A stretch of DNA of 64,000 bases from Gynuella sunshinyii YC6258 (GCF_000940805.1 NZ_CP007142.1:3882593-3946592), one strand, 5' to 3'. Counted from the stretch's first letter, positions 26,801 through 41,800 are shown. Made by a program: numbers and translations. Notes: a model not told the origin generated them from the sequence alone.

Positions 26801-29800
26801 ACTTTCGGAGCCATGACCCGGGCGCTCTGGGCCGCATCTTTAGCAACGATACGGGCATCGGCGAGCACACCGGCGCTATGAATAATGCCGTGTAAATCAC
26901 CATGGTCACGGACGATATCGGCGATTAATGCGGTGACCGCCGGCTGATCCGTCACATCCAGCGAACGGTAGATAACAGTCGCGCCGCGCTGCTGCATGGC
27001 CAGAATACGCGCCGTTGCCGCCTCGCTCGGTGCGACCGCACGACCACTCAGAATCAGCACCGGTCGGGTGACTCTGGCGGCGATTTCTTCGGCGAAGATC
27101 AATCCCAGACCGCCGGCTCCCCCGGTAATCAGATAAACACCGGCATCTTTCCAGGGCAAGGTATCGGTTTTGGCAGCGCGTTCGAGAGGCTGCCAGCGAT
27201 GAGTCAGGGTCTGGCCGTTCTGATAACGCAGGCACTGCATGCCTGGCATCCTGCGGGTACGATCCAGCAGTTCAACCAGCTGAACCGGCAGAGTGGTATC
27301 GCCAGCCTGCTCGTCCTGATATTCGAGCAAGGTTGCCGACAGTCGTGGGTATTCCAGCTGCGCGGTTTTCAACAGCCCGGTCAGCGCTGCCGACAACGCA
27401 GCTTCGCCGGTACCAAACACCACTACTTGCAGACAGGCATCCTGACCGCTGTGCAGCAGGTTCTGAACAATACTCAACAGCCGATCAAAATATTCCTGGA
27501 ATCGTGCTGCCACAGTCGCCGCCGCAGAGGTGAGGGTCATGCAGTTCACCGGACCCAGCTGTGCCGCCAGCGACTGACAGTAATTGGCGGCGGGTTCACA
27601 TAACACCAGCCAATGCTGACCGTCAGCAAACGCCACCGGTTGAGCCGATGGTGGCACCAGGGTTTCAACCTGCCAGTGCGGTTTCAACAGCATGACCGAA
27701 TCAGCCGTTGACTTCGGTTCATTAACCAGCCGGCGGGCACTGAAGCCCTGCATGGACACACACACCCGGCCTTCGGTATCACACAGATCGATGTTCAGTT
27801 GCTGCACAGCATCATTGCCATGATTTGGCAATGGCACCACGGTCGCCCACATGTCAGTACCACAGGGATGCAACCACTGCACCCGACTGACGGAGAACGG
27901 CAGCATGGGTGCCTGCGCGGTGGCAGATACTGAGTCTGTCAGCACTAATCCCATGGACGCCTGCAACGCCGCATCCATAAGACTCGGTGGCAGGCCATAG
28001 GTTTGCAGATGCGAGGCATCCGCTGCCACGGTCTCCGGCAGCCGCAATTGCGCCAGCACCTGCTGATCACCGGTATACAGTCTGGTCATGGCCCGCATAC
28101 CGGGGCCATAGTAAAGACCGGTCTGGCTCAAGGCCTCATAACACTGTTCGGCACGAATCTCTGTGCCACAGCGTTGCTGCCATTGCGACAGATCGATGCG
28201 GGTATCCGCCGGCGTCCCGGACGAATGCAGTATCCGCCCCTGACAGTGCACGGTGCGCCCGGTGGCGGTGTCACTGACGATTTCAAAACCGATGATCCCG
28301 TCTTCGCGGGCTGCCAACAGCACATCCACGGCCACACTCTGATCGGCTACCAACGGTGTCAGCCAGACTGCGTTTTCGATGATCAGGGTGGTCTCGTCTT
28401 CGGCCTTCAGTTCCAGCGCCAGCGCCGCTGCCGCGCGAGCCATTTCGAGGTAGGCCACACCCGGCAGCACCGGCTGGCCGTTGACCTGATGATCGGCCAG
28501 GAAAAAGGCCCCCGGTTGCAACACCGAGCTGAAACGCTGCTCAAAAATAGTTGAGGTATTGCGTTGTACCAGCGGATGCAGATGCCCGGAAACCCCGTGC
28601 TGCGATGCCACCGCCTCTGCGGCCGGATGAATCCAGAAGCGTTCGCGACTGAATGGATAACCCGGCAGATGCAACCTGCTCGGTCGTTGCCCCTGATAGA
28701 GCAATGACCAGTCGATATTGACGCCCTGAACCCACAGCTCCATCAGCCGGGTGTATTTCTTGCGCGCCACCCACTGCTGTACCAGTTGCTGCAGGTCATC
28801 GTCGCCGTTGAACAGGCTGAAGGCATCACGGTTGTTGCGAAGCTGACCACGATAGACATCGGCTATTTCGCGCTCACCATCGATGCAGCACTGTAGCTTG
28901 TCCGTCAAAGTGGCCACCGAATCAGCCAGTATCGCCACCCGGCAGGCCATGGCATCACGACCCAGTTGCAGGGTATAGGCCAGATCAGCCAGCGCCGGAA
29001 CGGCGGAATCGCGCTGTAAGAATGTATGTAATTGCAGCAATTGCTGTTGCAGCCGTTCTTCATTACGCGCCGACAACACAATGACCACCGGATCATCGCT
29101 GGACGCTGATGCAACGGCGACAGTACTGCGGTATTCCTCGATCAGTACATGGGCGTTGACACCGCCAAAGCCGAACGAACTGACGCCGGCCCGACGCGGT
29201 AATGGCTGCCCGTGACGGTCAGTCAGAACCGGCCAGGGCTGATGATCCTGGACGACATAGAACGGGCTGTCGGTCAGATCGATATACGGATTGAGCGTAT
29301 CGCTGTGCAGACTGCGGGTCAGGGTCTGGTGTTGCAGTTGCAGCAGCACCTTGATAACCCCGGCCACACCGGCTGCCATTTCCAGGTGGCCGATATTGGT
29401 TTTCACCGATCCCAGACCACAGCTGGCCACGGCGATCTCACGGTCATCGCCGGTCCGCTCGCGATATTCGCTGTGCCAGCGCCGGAAAGCAGCTTTGAGA
29501 CCATTGATCTCGACCGGATCACCCAGCGAAGTACCGGTACCGTGAGCTTCGATATAACTGATGCTGCCCGGTTCGATACCGGCCTTGAGGTAGGTGTCGC
29601 ACAGCACATCGGCCTGGGCCTGGGCATTGGGAGCCGTTAATGAGTTGGCCCGTCCGCCATGATTTTCAGCGCTGGCGCGGATGACGCCGTAAATGCTGTC
29701 ACCATCGGCTTCGGCAGCAGCCAGTTTCTTCAGCAACAACATGCCGACCCCTTCGCCACGCACATAGCCATTGGCAGCATCAGAGAAGGTCTTGCAGCGG

Positions 29801-32800
29801 CCATCTTTCGATAACATGCCGGCACGATGGAAACTGCGGTGCAAATCCAGTGACACCAGGGTATTGATACCACCGGCCAGGGCCAGATTGCATTCCCCCA
29901 GAACGATGGACTGACAGGCCCGGTGAATCGCCACCAGCGAGCTGGAACAGGCGGTTTCCACCGGTTCGCAGGGGCCATGAAAATCGAGGAAGAAACTCAG
30001 CCGGCTTGGCCCGACCGAGGGCACCAGTCCGGTAGACACATAACCATCATCGAGCAGACCGGCAGCGGCGATGAGCTTCTCATAACCAGTGCTGCCGGTG
30101 CCGACAAAAATAGCGGTGTTACTACCGGCCAGACTGTGTGGTCCGTAGCCGGCATCTTCAATCGCTTTCCAGCTGTAGGTCAGCAACAGTCGCTGCTGCG
30201 GATCCATGAGTTCGGCTTCACGCGGTGAAATGCCGAAAAACAGCGAATCAAACTCATCAATCGGGTCGATAAACCCGCCCCAGCGGACTTCCGGCAGCTG
30301 CTGCCAATCCCAGCGACTGGACGGCACTTCACCGATGCAGTCGCGGCCATTGATCAGGTTGTCCCAGTATTCATCGAGATCCCGCGCCTGCGGGAAACAG
30401 CCACTGATGCCGATGATGGCAATCGCCGCCGGGGTTATGGTCGCGGAACCCGCATCAGCACTGGCATCCGGCCGCATAAACCGGCTGACCGCAGCGGACA
30501 ACTGCGAACGTGGTTGCGCCATTGGCTGCGACACTGCTTGTTCAACCGGCGATGCCGTTGCAGCGCTGCCAGCTTGGTCACCCGATAGCACTTTGAGGCG
30601 CTCAGTAAACAATTGCGGCTGGGTATCGATCAGATAGCCCGCCAGTTTTTCCACGCTGGAATGTTCAAAGAACAAGGTTGGACTGAGATCGAGAGACCAG
30701 TGCTGGTTCAACACGTTGACGAACTTGGTCAGCGTGATGGAATCAAAACCGAAGGCACTGAGTTCCTGATCGTATTCGATAAAGTCCCGTTCAATCTTGA
30801 GCAGTTCGGCAATCAAACCCGCCAGAGTCGACTGAACTTCCTGCTGTAAGGCAGCGGTGTCCGACGACGAATTTTGAGCCGGGCTTTGGGCCACGACTTC
30901 ACTGACAACGGCCTCAGCGGCTGCGGTTTCAACCGTGGTGGTATCGAGCAGCCGGGTACTGAAGCCACGGATACTGACACAGACATGACCGTCCTGAGCA
31001 AACAGATCGAGATCGAATTTCCGGATCTGGCCATCACCGCCACAACGGCGAACCCAGACCCAGAGTTGATCGGGACAGGCAGCGGTGACGGTCAGCTCAT
31101 CGATGGCAAACGGCAGACTCAACCCGGCCTGCTCGTCCTGCATCACCAGGGCAACGGATGCCTGCAAGGAGGCATCCAGCAGACTGGGATGCAGACCATA
31201 GGCCTGACGGTCAGTTTGCAGACCGGCCGGCAGTTTCAGCTCTGCCAGCACTTGTTCCGCGCCCAGATGCACAGCGGCAATCGCACGATGGCGGGCACCG
31301 TAGTCCAGCCCGGAACGGGCAAACAGATCATAAATATCGTCTGCCGCCAGCGCTCCATCGGTACAGCAATGCTGCAACTCCGACAATGCCGGCAGATCGC
31401 GTTCTGCGATAGCGGCATTGAGACGCACACGGGCCTGGCAATGCAGCTGCGCTGCTTCACCATGGATTTCACATTGCAGCTGTTCGGCTGTCTGTGGCAT
31501 CAGCACCAGTTCAACGCTGACAGGCTCAGTTGCCACCACCACCGGTTGCAGCCATACCACGTTGGACAAATGAATGGCTGCCGGTTGCGGTTGTGGCACA
31601 GACTGCTCCACCGCAGCCCGGATCATTTCCAGATAGGCCACCCCCGGCAGCACCTTCTGCCCCTGAACCCGGTGATCCGCCAGGAAAAACTCACGGCCAT
31701 CAAAGCGGGAACGGAAACACTGCTGTTGCAGATTGGAGATATTTTGATGCAGCAACGGGTGCAAGCGCGCCGTCGCAGCGGTGCTGGTCAAGGTGGCCGG
31801 GCTGTCCACCCAGCAGCGTTGCAACGCGAACGGATAGGTTGGCAGATGCAGACGCCGGACCGGCTCGCCGTCATAACAGCCGGCCCAGTCGATATTGAGT
31901 CCTTTGACCCACAGCTCCGCCAGTTTGTGCAGCTTGCCATGACGGAACCATTGCCGCGTGGTTTCAGCAAATTCGGCATCTGAGTCAAACAATTCCAACG
32001 CATCGCTCTGTTGTTTGATCTGGCCGGTAAATAATGACTCGGTGCCCTGCTCTGCACTTTCCGGATGATCGATAAAATGTCTCAATCGCTGTTTGAGCTG
32101 ATTGATGCTGCCGGCAATCACCACCAGACGGCAGTTCATCGCGTCCCGTCCCACCTGCAAGGTGTAACTCAGCGATTTCAACGAAACCTCAGAACCCTTA
32201 TCAAGATAACGGTATAAATGTTCAACCATCTGCTGCAACTGCGGCAGCGTTCTGGCCGACAACGGCACCAGACATTCACCATTCACTGGCGTAGCTGCTG
32301 CGGTCAGAGCATGGCTCTGCGGCTGATATTGCTCCAACACCACATGGGCGTTGGCCCCGCCAAAACCAAAGGAGCTGACCCCTGCCCGTCTTGGCAGTTC
32401 GGTGCCTGAGGCATCACTTGCGGCGGCCCATGGCATGGCTTCGCGCACCACGAAAAACGGGCTGTCCTGTAAATCGATATAGGGGTTAAGCTGCTCGCTG
32501 TGCAGGCTGGGCACAAGGGTTTCATGTTGCAGCTGCAACACCACTTTGAGGATACCGGCCACCCCGGCTGCAAGTTCCAGATGACCGATATTGGTCTTGA
32601 CCGATCCGAGACCACAGCGCGCCTGCGCAGCCCTGACCCCTTCTCCGTGCTGTTCATCCCATTCCTGACACAGCGTCTGGTAAGCCGCCCGCAGACCACG
32701 GATTTCGATTGGATCACCCAGCTCGGTGCCGGTGCCATGGGCTTCGATATAGCCAATGGAACGTGGATCAATACCGGCCTCGCGATAAGCCCGACACAGT

Positions 32801-35800
32801 ACCTCGGCCTGGGCTTTCGGATTCGGGGCGGTGAGCGAATTGGCGCGTCCGCCATGGTTGACGGCAGCGGCACGCACCACCGCATAGATGCTGTCGCCGG
32901 CCTGCTCAGCCAGCTGGCGGGGTTTCAGAAACAGCATGCCGACGCCTTCGCCACGAACATAACCATTGGCTCCGGCAGCAAAGGTCTTACAGCGACCGTC
33001 CTCACACAACATGCCGGCCTTGCTGAAACTGATGTGTGCCTGCGGTGTCACAATGGTGCTGACACCACCGACGATGGCCTGATGGCAGTCGCCGTTCTGA
33101 ATGGCCCGCAGGGCACGATGCATGGCGACCAGGGAACTCGAACAGGCAGTCTCCACCGGTTCGCTCGGACCATTGAGATTGAGCAGAAAACTGATGCGGT
33201 TGGGACCGACCGATGGCACCACACCAGTGGATGAAAATCCTTCCAGCGCCACGCCGGACTGCTGCACCAGGTGATCGTAACCGGTATTGCCGGTGGCAAT
33301 AAAAACGCCGGTACTGCTGGCCGCCAGACTGCCAGGCGCATAGCCGGCATCTTCGATAGCTTTCCAGACATACAGCATGGCCAGCCGCTGTTGCGGATCC
33401 ATCAGCTCGGCTTCACGCGGCGAAATACCGAAAAACAGCGGATCAAACTGATCCACGCCATCGATGAATCCACCCCATTTGACATTGCAGCGGTTGTCTT
33501 CTGTCTTCGGATCACCGTAGAACGCCCGCCAGTCCCAGCGATCTGCCGGAATTTCACTGATGCAGTCACGGCCGTGCAACAGGTTGTCCCAGAACACATC
33601 CAGAGTGGCTGCCTGCGGGAAACACCCGCTGATACCGACGATGACGATATCGTCGTGAGCAATCTTTGCGGATACCGGGTTCACCGGCTGATGGCCAAAA
33701 TTGAACGGCCGTTTTTGCAGCCCGGCGGAGCCAGAGGCAACTGCTTTCGTCATGGCCATCGGCGCGGATGCCGGCATGGGGGCCAGAGCGCTGCTATCGG
33801 GTTCCACAAAGGCGTGCAGATGACCGTCGACGAAATGATCCCGCAGGGCACGAATGGTGGGATATTCAAAAAACAGCGTCGGACTCAAAGCCAGACCATA
33901 GGTTTTATTGAGGTTGCTGGTGAACTGGGTCAGGGACACGGAATCAAACCCGAAGGCACTCAGCTCGTCGTCAATATCGATATCGCTGTGATCCAGCTTT
34001 AACAGGGCCGATACGGTATCAACCAGAATGGCCTGGATTTTCCGCCCGACGCGGTCCTGATCCACACCGGTAGCGGGAGTACTGACCCGGCTCACACTTT
34101 GAACACTGGCTGCCAGAGGTTGAGCCGGTTTGACCGCTGTCACCGACAGAACCTGGCGAATCTTCGCCAGCTCGCCTTCGGCAATAACCGTTTGACCACG
34201 ACCGGTATGAAGACACTGATACAGCGCATGCATGCCGTTCTGTGTGCTCAGCGCCACCATGCCGGTGCGCTGCTGCATCAGGGTTTCACTGGCGGCATCG
34301 ATGTGCATACCGCCGTGCTTCCACAGCGGCCAGTTCAAGGACAGGGTTTTGCCCCGGCAGACGCCACGCGCCAGCAGGCCGTTACGGTAATGGGCGTAAG
34401 CATCCATAAAGGCATTGGCAGCGGCATAATCCACCTGTCCGACATTACCAAAGGTGCCGGCAATAGAGGAAAACAGCAGCATGAAATCCAGATCGAAATC
34501 ACGGCTGGCCAGGTCCAGATTCACCAGTCCGGTCACTTTGGGAGCCAGCACGCTGGAAAACTGCTCGCTGGTTTTCTGGCGGATAAAACTGTCGGCAAGA
34601 ACACCGGCGCTATGGATGATGCCGTTGACGGCACCGTAACGCTGTCTGACATCCTCAAGCAGTTCGGCAACCGCGGCATAGTCGGTGACATCCACCGCGC
34701 GATACTCAACCTGAACGCCATGACCGGCCAGTTTTTGCAGTTCCGCATCGCGTTCGGCAGTCAGACTGGAACGCCCCGTCAGCACCAGATTCACATCGCT
34801 GACCCGGCCGGCGATTTCTTCCGCCAGCAAGCGTCCCAGTCCACCGGCACCACCGGTAATCACGTAGGTGCCGCCGGTACGCCATGGGCAGCCACTGGCT
34901 GCGACCATGGATGTTTCCTGCCATCTCAACTGTTCGCACTGCTGCTGGCCCTCGCTCTGCTGGCAATAGCGCAGATGCACGGGCGCGCCGGCGTAGTGAT
35001 TGTCCTGCAATTGTTGCAGCAGTTGTCCGGCATCGGCGTCGGTTTCAATCAGCTGCCCGCTCACATTCGGGTTTTCCTGCCAGGCGCTCATCAGCATGGC
35101 CATCAGCCCGGCAAACAGTTGCTGTTCATCGCCTGGATCATCAAAACGCCGAGGCACCACGATCTGCACCAGACAGGGCCGGCCACGCGGCTGTTCCATG
35201 CGGCTTTTGAGGACCGCGAGCAACTCGGCAAAATAATGCTGATAACGCTCCGCCACCGATGCCGAAGCGTGTTGCAGGCGCCGGATCTCAGCCGCCCCAG
35301 GCAGTTTCTGCAATGCCGACCACAAAGACTCATCGGGCTCGCAGCAGAACACCATAATGTCTTCGGCAGCCACCGCTGTGGTGACTGTATCCGTGGTTTT
35401 TGGCTGCCACACCGGCTCCAGCATTAACAGATTGTCTGGATGAACCGGTGCTGGCGTCACACGGCTGGCTGACGGCATTGTTGTGGTGGTACGGGAACTG
35501 AAACCTTGCAGGCGCACGCATAAGCGCCCTTCGGCATCGCAGAGATCCAGATCCAGTTTCAGTACCCCATCCACTTGCTCGGCGGCCGGGCGAATCCAGA
35601 CCCACATTTCAGCGCTGCATTCGGCAAACAGCTGCAACGATTCGAGGGCAAATGGCAGCGCTGGCGACAACTTGCTATCGAGATGCTGCAACTGCTCCGC
35701 AGTCATAAAGAACGGCAACGCACACTGCAACGCGCCATCGAGCAGGCTCGGATGCAACACATAACCGGTTTCGGAAGCAATGGCCGATGGCAGGCACAGC

Positions 35801-38800
35801 TGCGCCAGCACTTCTGATTCCCCGCGCAGCAGTTGCTGCATCACCCGATGGGCCGGACCATAGTCGATACCCATGGCGCTGAATGCATCGTAGCAACGGG
35901 TCACATCCATCACCGTTGCCCCACAACGTTGTTGCAGGGCTGGCAGATCCAGCTGGGGACGTTGAGGCCGGACACAGGACACCACCCGTCCCTCGGAAAA
36001 CACCCGCCTGTCCTCTTTAGTACCCTCTCCAGCACCCTCTCCAGTACAAACCTGATAACTCAGGCTGCCATCGCTCTGAGGTTGCAATTGCAGTTGGATA
36101 TGGGTTGGACCGTCGACCACACAGGGGCGCAGCCAGACCACGTTTTCGATGGCCAGCATCGATGCGTCGGTGTCGGAGTGGTCTTCCAAGGCATGCATCG
36201 CCGCTGCCCGTACCATTTCCAGATAGGCCACACCTGGCAATACCGGCTGACCATTAAGGCGGTGATCACGGAGGAACAACTCGTTGCCCTGATAACAGGC
36301 AGTAAAACTTTGCCGATACAGGGTGGAGGTATTCTGATGCAGCATTGGATGCAGCCCGACAAGCGGACTGCTCGAAGCGATGGGTGTCACTGTATCGGCA
36401 GTGCCTTCGGTGCTGCCCTGTAACCCGGTGCCGTTGTACCAGTAACGGTCACGCGTAAATGGATAGGTCGGCAGACTGATGCGACGCGGTTTTGCCGCAC
36501 CGTAAAATTCATTCCAGTTTAGATCCAGGCCACTGACCCATAACCGCAGCAGTTCGGGATAATGCCGCTGGGCGATCCAGTCGCTCAGCTGCTGCCGGCA
36601 TTCAGGATCAGTTTTATAAGGCGCAATGATGTCTCTGCCGGTTTTGACCGAAGCGTACAACGTGCCGTTGTCGGCCTGGATGGCCTGAGGATCCTGGGCA
36701 TCGATAAAACCCTGCAGTTTTTGCATGAGTTCAGAGATGGAATGACACAGCAATGCCAGTCGGGTTTCCATTGCCTCGCGGCCGGTTTGCAGGGTGTACG
36801 CCAGCGCCGGCAGGGTGATCGCTTCGTTTTCCTGTTTCTGTAACCAGGCCAGTAACTGTTGTGCCCGCTCCAGCAATCGCGGTGCGGTTCTGGCGGACAG
36901 CACTATGGGCAGCGGCTCATCGACGACGACCGTTGCTGGTGCTGGTGCGCTGAACTCCTCGATCAGCAGATGGGCGTTGGAACCGCCGGCCCCAAATGAC
37001 GAAATACCGGCAATGCGAGGGTATTCCGTGCGGCGGCCATCGATCTCCAGCACCGGGCGATGCCATTCAGCCAGCTGCTGTTGCAGCACAAACGGACTGG
37101 CATCGAAGTCGATATTGGGATTCAGGGTGCTGGCATGCAGAGACGGCACCAGCTGACGATGGCGCAATTGCAGCAGTACTTTGGTCAGAGCGGCAATACC
37201 GGCGGCGCTTTCACAATGTCCGATATTGGATTTGGCCGAACCGATGGCACAAAAGCCAACGTCATCGGTATGTTCGCGGAAGGCCTTGTTCAACCCGGCG
37301 ATTTCGATCGGGTCGCCAAGGGAGGTGCCGGTCCCGTGAGCCTCGATATAACTGACGGTTCTCGGATTGACCCCGGCATCACGATAAACCCTGGCAATCA
37401 CCGCAGCCTGGGCATTGGGATTGGGGACGGAATACCCATTGGTGCGACCGCCGTGGTTGATGGCTGAGCCTTTAATGACGCCATAAATATGATCGCCATC
37501 GGCCAGCGCCCGGGTTAATGGCCGCAGCAGTACCGCGCCAACACCTTCACCGGGCACATAACCTTCACCGCCGATACCGAAACTTTCACAACGTCCCTTG
37601 CTGGAGACGTACTTACCCTGACCGAGCATCAGATATTTATTCGGATGCACCGACAGGTTGACCCCACCGGCAATAGCCGCATGACATTCATTGCGGATCA
37701 GACTCTGACAAGCCAGATGAATAGCGGTCAAAGACGATGAACACATGGTATCGAGGGCCATGCTCGGGCCATGGAAACCACAGTAATAGGAGATCCGGTT
37801 GGCGATGGAGGCCGGACTGCCAGACAGCGCAATGGCGCGGCCGCGCTGAGTTTCCTCGGCACCGTACAGCTGGTACTCCTCGTACATAACGCCCACGTAA
37901 ACACCAATGGCCGCCTCACTCTCACCACCGCAGGCATCGATCAGGCTGGCGCGGGTATAACCGGCATCTTCCAGGGTTGCCATGGCACATTGCAGAAACA
38001 AACGCTCCTGCGGATCCAGAATTTCCGCCTCACGCGGAGAAATATTGAAATACAGTGGATCAAACTCATCGACGCCTTCGATAAATCCGCCCCATTTGCT
38101 GTAGGTCTTACCGACGGCTTCTTTATCGGCATCGAAATAACGCGAGTGGTCCCAGCGTTCGGCCGGAATTTCCGTGACACAATCGCGCCCGTCACGCAGG
38201 TTCTGCCAGAAGGCATCGATGTCACGCGCCTGCGGATAACGTCCGGCCAGACCGACAATGGCGATTTCCAGGGATCCGGATTCTGCCGCAGTGGTCACGG
38301 CGGCGGTGCGGGCAGCAAAACGATGGCTGCGTGGTCGGCTGGCCGCAACGATAGCACGCTGATCGCGACTGACCTCTGCTACGGCCTTGTGAGTGCCGGC
38401 GCTTTCCGGTGCCAGACGCTGAGTCAGGGTGGCATGGTGGTGACGGATAAAATACTGGCTCAGAGACTGAATATTGAGATATTCAAAAAACAGCGTTTTT
38501 GGTAAGGGCCCAAAGATGGTTTCCAGCTGATTGGTCAGACGGACCACCAGAATGGAATCGATGCCGTATTTTTCCAGCGCCGCATTGGCCTCGATCTGAT
38601 GCGCCGGCAATTCAATCACCGTTGCCAGCTGTTCAGTCAGAAACGCCACCACGGCGGTTTCAAAGCTTTTATCCAGCTGAGGGCTTTTTTCTGGCTGAGG
38701 GCTCTCTTCCGGCTGAAGGCTCCCTTCCAGCTGAGGGCTCTTATCTGGCTGAAGGCTCTTATCCGATTGAACGATCTCCGCCATCACCGGCCGGCTGTTC

Positions 38801-41800
38801 ACCCTCGCCGTACTGGCTGTCACCTGCTGCCGCAGGCGATTCACGTCTCCGCTCAGGATCAGTAATTGATCAGCGTTTGAACTCCAGGCCTGATAAAACC
38901 GTTCAAGCCCGGTGAGACTGGCCATGGGGGCCAGACCACTGCTGCGCCACAGGCTTTGCAGGGTGGCCTCATCCACGTTCATACCACCGTCACGCCACAA
39001 CGGCCAGTCCAGGGCCAGGGTCCGGCCATGGCGTTGACCGGCTCGCAGCAAGGCATTGCGATAACCGGCGAACGCATCCAGAAAACCATTGGCAGCGGCA
39101 TAATCGACCTGACCGGCATTGCCCATGGCTCCGGCCGCCGATGCAAACAGGCAGATAAAATCGAGTTCGATATCACGGGTGGCAGCATCGAGGTTAATGA
39201 TGCCCATGACTTTCGGTGCCATGACCGTCGCCAGCTCAGAGGCGGTTTTACGGGTCAGGTAGTTATCCTGTATCACCCCGGCACTGTGAATGATGCCGTT
39301 CAGGCGGCCATAATTGGCTTGAATGTCCTCGACCAGACGGTTCACGGCATCGGCATCATTGATGTCACAACGATGATAACGAATCCGGATACCTTCGCTG
39401 CTCAGTGCAGTGAGGCGCTTTTGCACCTCATCACTGAGCGCCTGACGGCCAGTCAGAACGATAGAGGCCTGACTGATACGGCGGGTAATCTCTTCGGCAA
39501 ACAGTAATCCCAGAGCACCGGCACCCCCGGTGATCAGATAAACCCCCTGCTCCTGCCAGACGGTTTTGACGGTTTCCAGAGTGTCTGCCGGCCGCCACTG
39601 CTGCACTTCCCGCTGCTCATGACGGTAACGGACCGTTTCGACCCCGGCACAGGATTGCAGCCTGTGATGTTCAGCCCGCAGCTGCTGTACCTGGGTGGTC
39701 AATGGCTGGGCCTGATCAAGTTCCAGCAATTGTGCCCGGAAACCCGGAAATTCTTTGGCCGCTGTTTTCAGCATGCCCGCCAGACCGTGGTAAAGACCGG
39801 CGATATCGGCTTGATGATCAGTCGCCGCAAACACCACGATCTGCATCATGGCCGGTTCGCCATGGCTCTGGCCCAAGCGTTGTTGCAAACGTTCCAGCAC
39901 GCCTTCGGCACAAGCCTGATAGTCATCGCCGATATGACCGGATGCACCGTGTAAATGCTGACAATGCACGCCCGGCAGCTGCGCCTGTAAGGCCTGATCG
40001 AGGCCGGCCGGTGCGGCGATCAGCAGAATATCCGCCGGCCCGGTCGGTCCAGTGGACAAGCCGTTGGTCGGCAAAGATTGCGGCTGCCAGTCGGGTTCAA
40101 AGGCAATACTTCCACTCTCCAAGGTTTCAATCGCCGCCATCTCCCGGGCGCTGAAACCCCGCAAACGAACGCAAACCTGGCCATGATCATCCAACAGATC
40201 GATGTCCATGCGGATGACATCGGCGCTGCTATCGGCACTGCGGCGTATCCATACCCAGGGTTGTGCCGGCACAGCGGCAACCAGTTGCAGTTCATCCAGA
40301 GCGAATGGCACAGCGGTACGCAGTAGTTGTTGGGACGCCGTCAGTGTCAATGCCACCGCCGCCTGTAAGGCCGAATCCAGTAGGCCGGGATGCAGCAGAT
40401 AGGATTGCCCGGAGGTTTTATCGGTCAGCGCGACTCTGGCCAGCACCTGATCGTCACCACGCTGCACGGCGGTCAGCAACCGGTGCGCCGGGCCATATTC
40501 GATGCCTGCCTGGGCAAACTGTTGGTAGAGATGATCGATCTCCAGCGGTTCACGGCAGCTGTTTTGCAGCGCCGTTAACTCCACATGATCCTGCTGTGGG
40601 TCTGACAATGCTGCGACATAACCACTGCAATAAACGGTATCGTTCGAGTGGCTGCGCGAGTTGCCATAGACGGAAAAACCGATGCGCCCATGGGCATCCG
40701 GGATCAGTTCCAGAGCCACCTCGCCACCACGGCAGGGCTGCATCCACACCACATTGCTCAGGCTGACCGCATCGAATGCCTCATCACTGGCGGCTGCGAG
40801 GGCGGCACGGGCCATTTCCAGATACGCCACGCCGGGCAGAATGCGCTGTCCATGAATCTGATGATCGTGCAGGAAAAATTCCTCACCGCTGAAAACCGAG
40901 CTGAAGCGCTGTACTGCCAGCGTCGAGGTATTACGGTGTAATAAAGGATGCAGCACTGCGGTTTGTGCCAATGCCGGTGAGGTGTCGTTCAGGCGTTCGG
41001 CGATCCAGTACGGATCACGCGCAAATGGATAACCCGGCAGACTGACAATCGCCGGGCGAACGGCATAACCGACATCATTCCAGTCGACCTTCAAACCGTT
41101 GACCCAGAGTTTCAGCAGTTTGTGGTACTGCCGCTGTTGCAGCCAGGTATGAATGGTCTGTTGAAACTCAGCTTCGGTGAATACGCTGTAGACATCTTTA
41201 TGATCCTGGACCTGACCGAGATAGCAGTCCTCGATGGCGGTTTCGCCGTTGAGGTATTGCTGCAAACGCTCGCAGGCTGCTGGCAATGAATCCACCACCA
41301 TGGCCAGTCGCACGTCCATGGCTTCACGTCCGGTGCTCAGGGTGTAGGCAATGTCCGCCAGTGCCAGTTGTTCGCCTTCGTGTTGCAGAAATTCCAACAG
41401 CTGCTGGGCACTGGCCTTAAGGCGGGTTTCGTTTTTGGCCGACAACAGCAAGGCCTGAGGGCCCGCTGGTAATGGCTGCGGGGTTGCCTGTGAGGGCTGA
41501 TATTCCGAGACCAGCAGGTGTGCATTACTGCCACCGGCACCAAATGACGAAACTCCGGCAATACGGGGATATTCCCTTGCCACGCCCTGCTCCTCAAGCA
41601 CCGGGCGCGACCACGCCGCAACCTGGCGTTGCAGCACAAACGGGGTTTTATCGAGATTCAGATTGGGATTGAGGGTTTGCGCGTGCAGGCTCGGCACCAG
41701 GGTCTGGTGCTTCAGTTGCAGCACGATCTTGGTCAGGCCGGCAATGCCGGCGGCGGCTTCAAGGTGACCGATATTGGATTTGGCCGACCCCAGCGCACAG

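Noticed and set aside
38663-38770. Short direct repeats as a CRISPR array
   Set aside because: The 18-bp units are contiguous, in frame and without spacers; they encode a linker.
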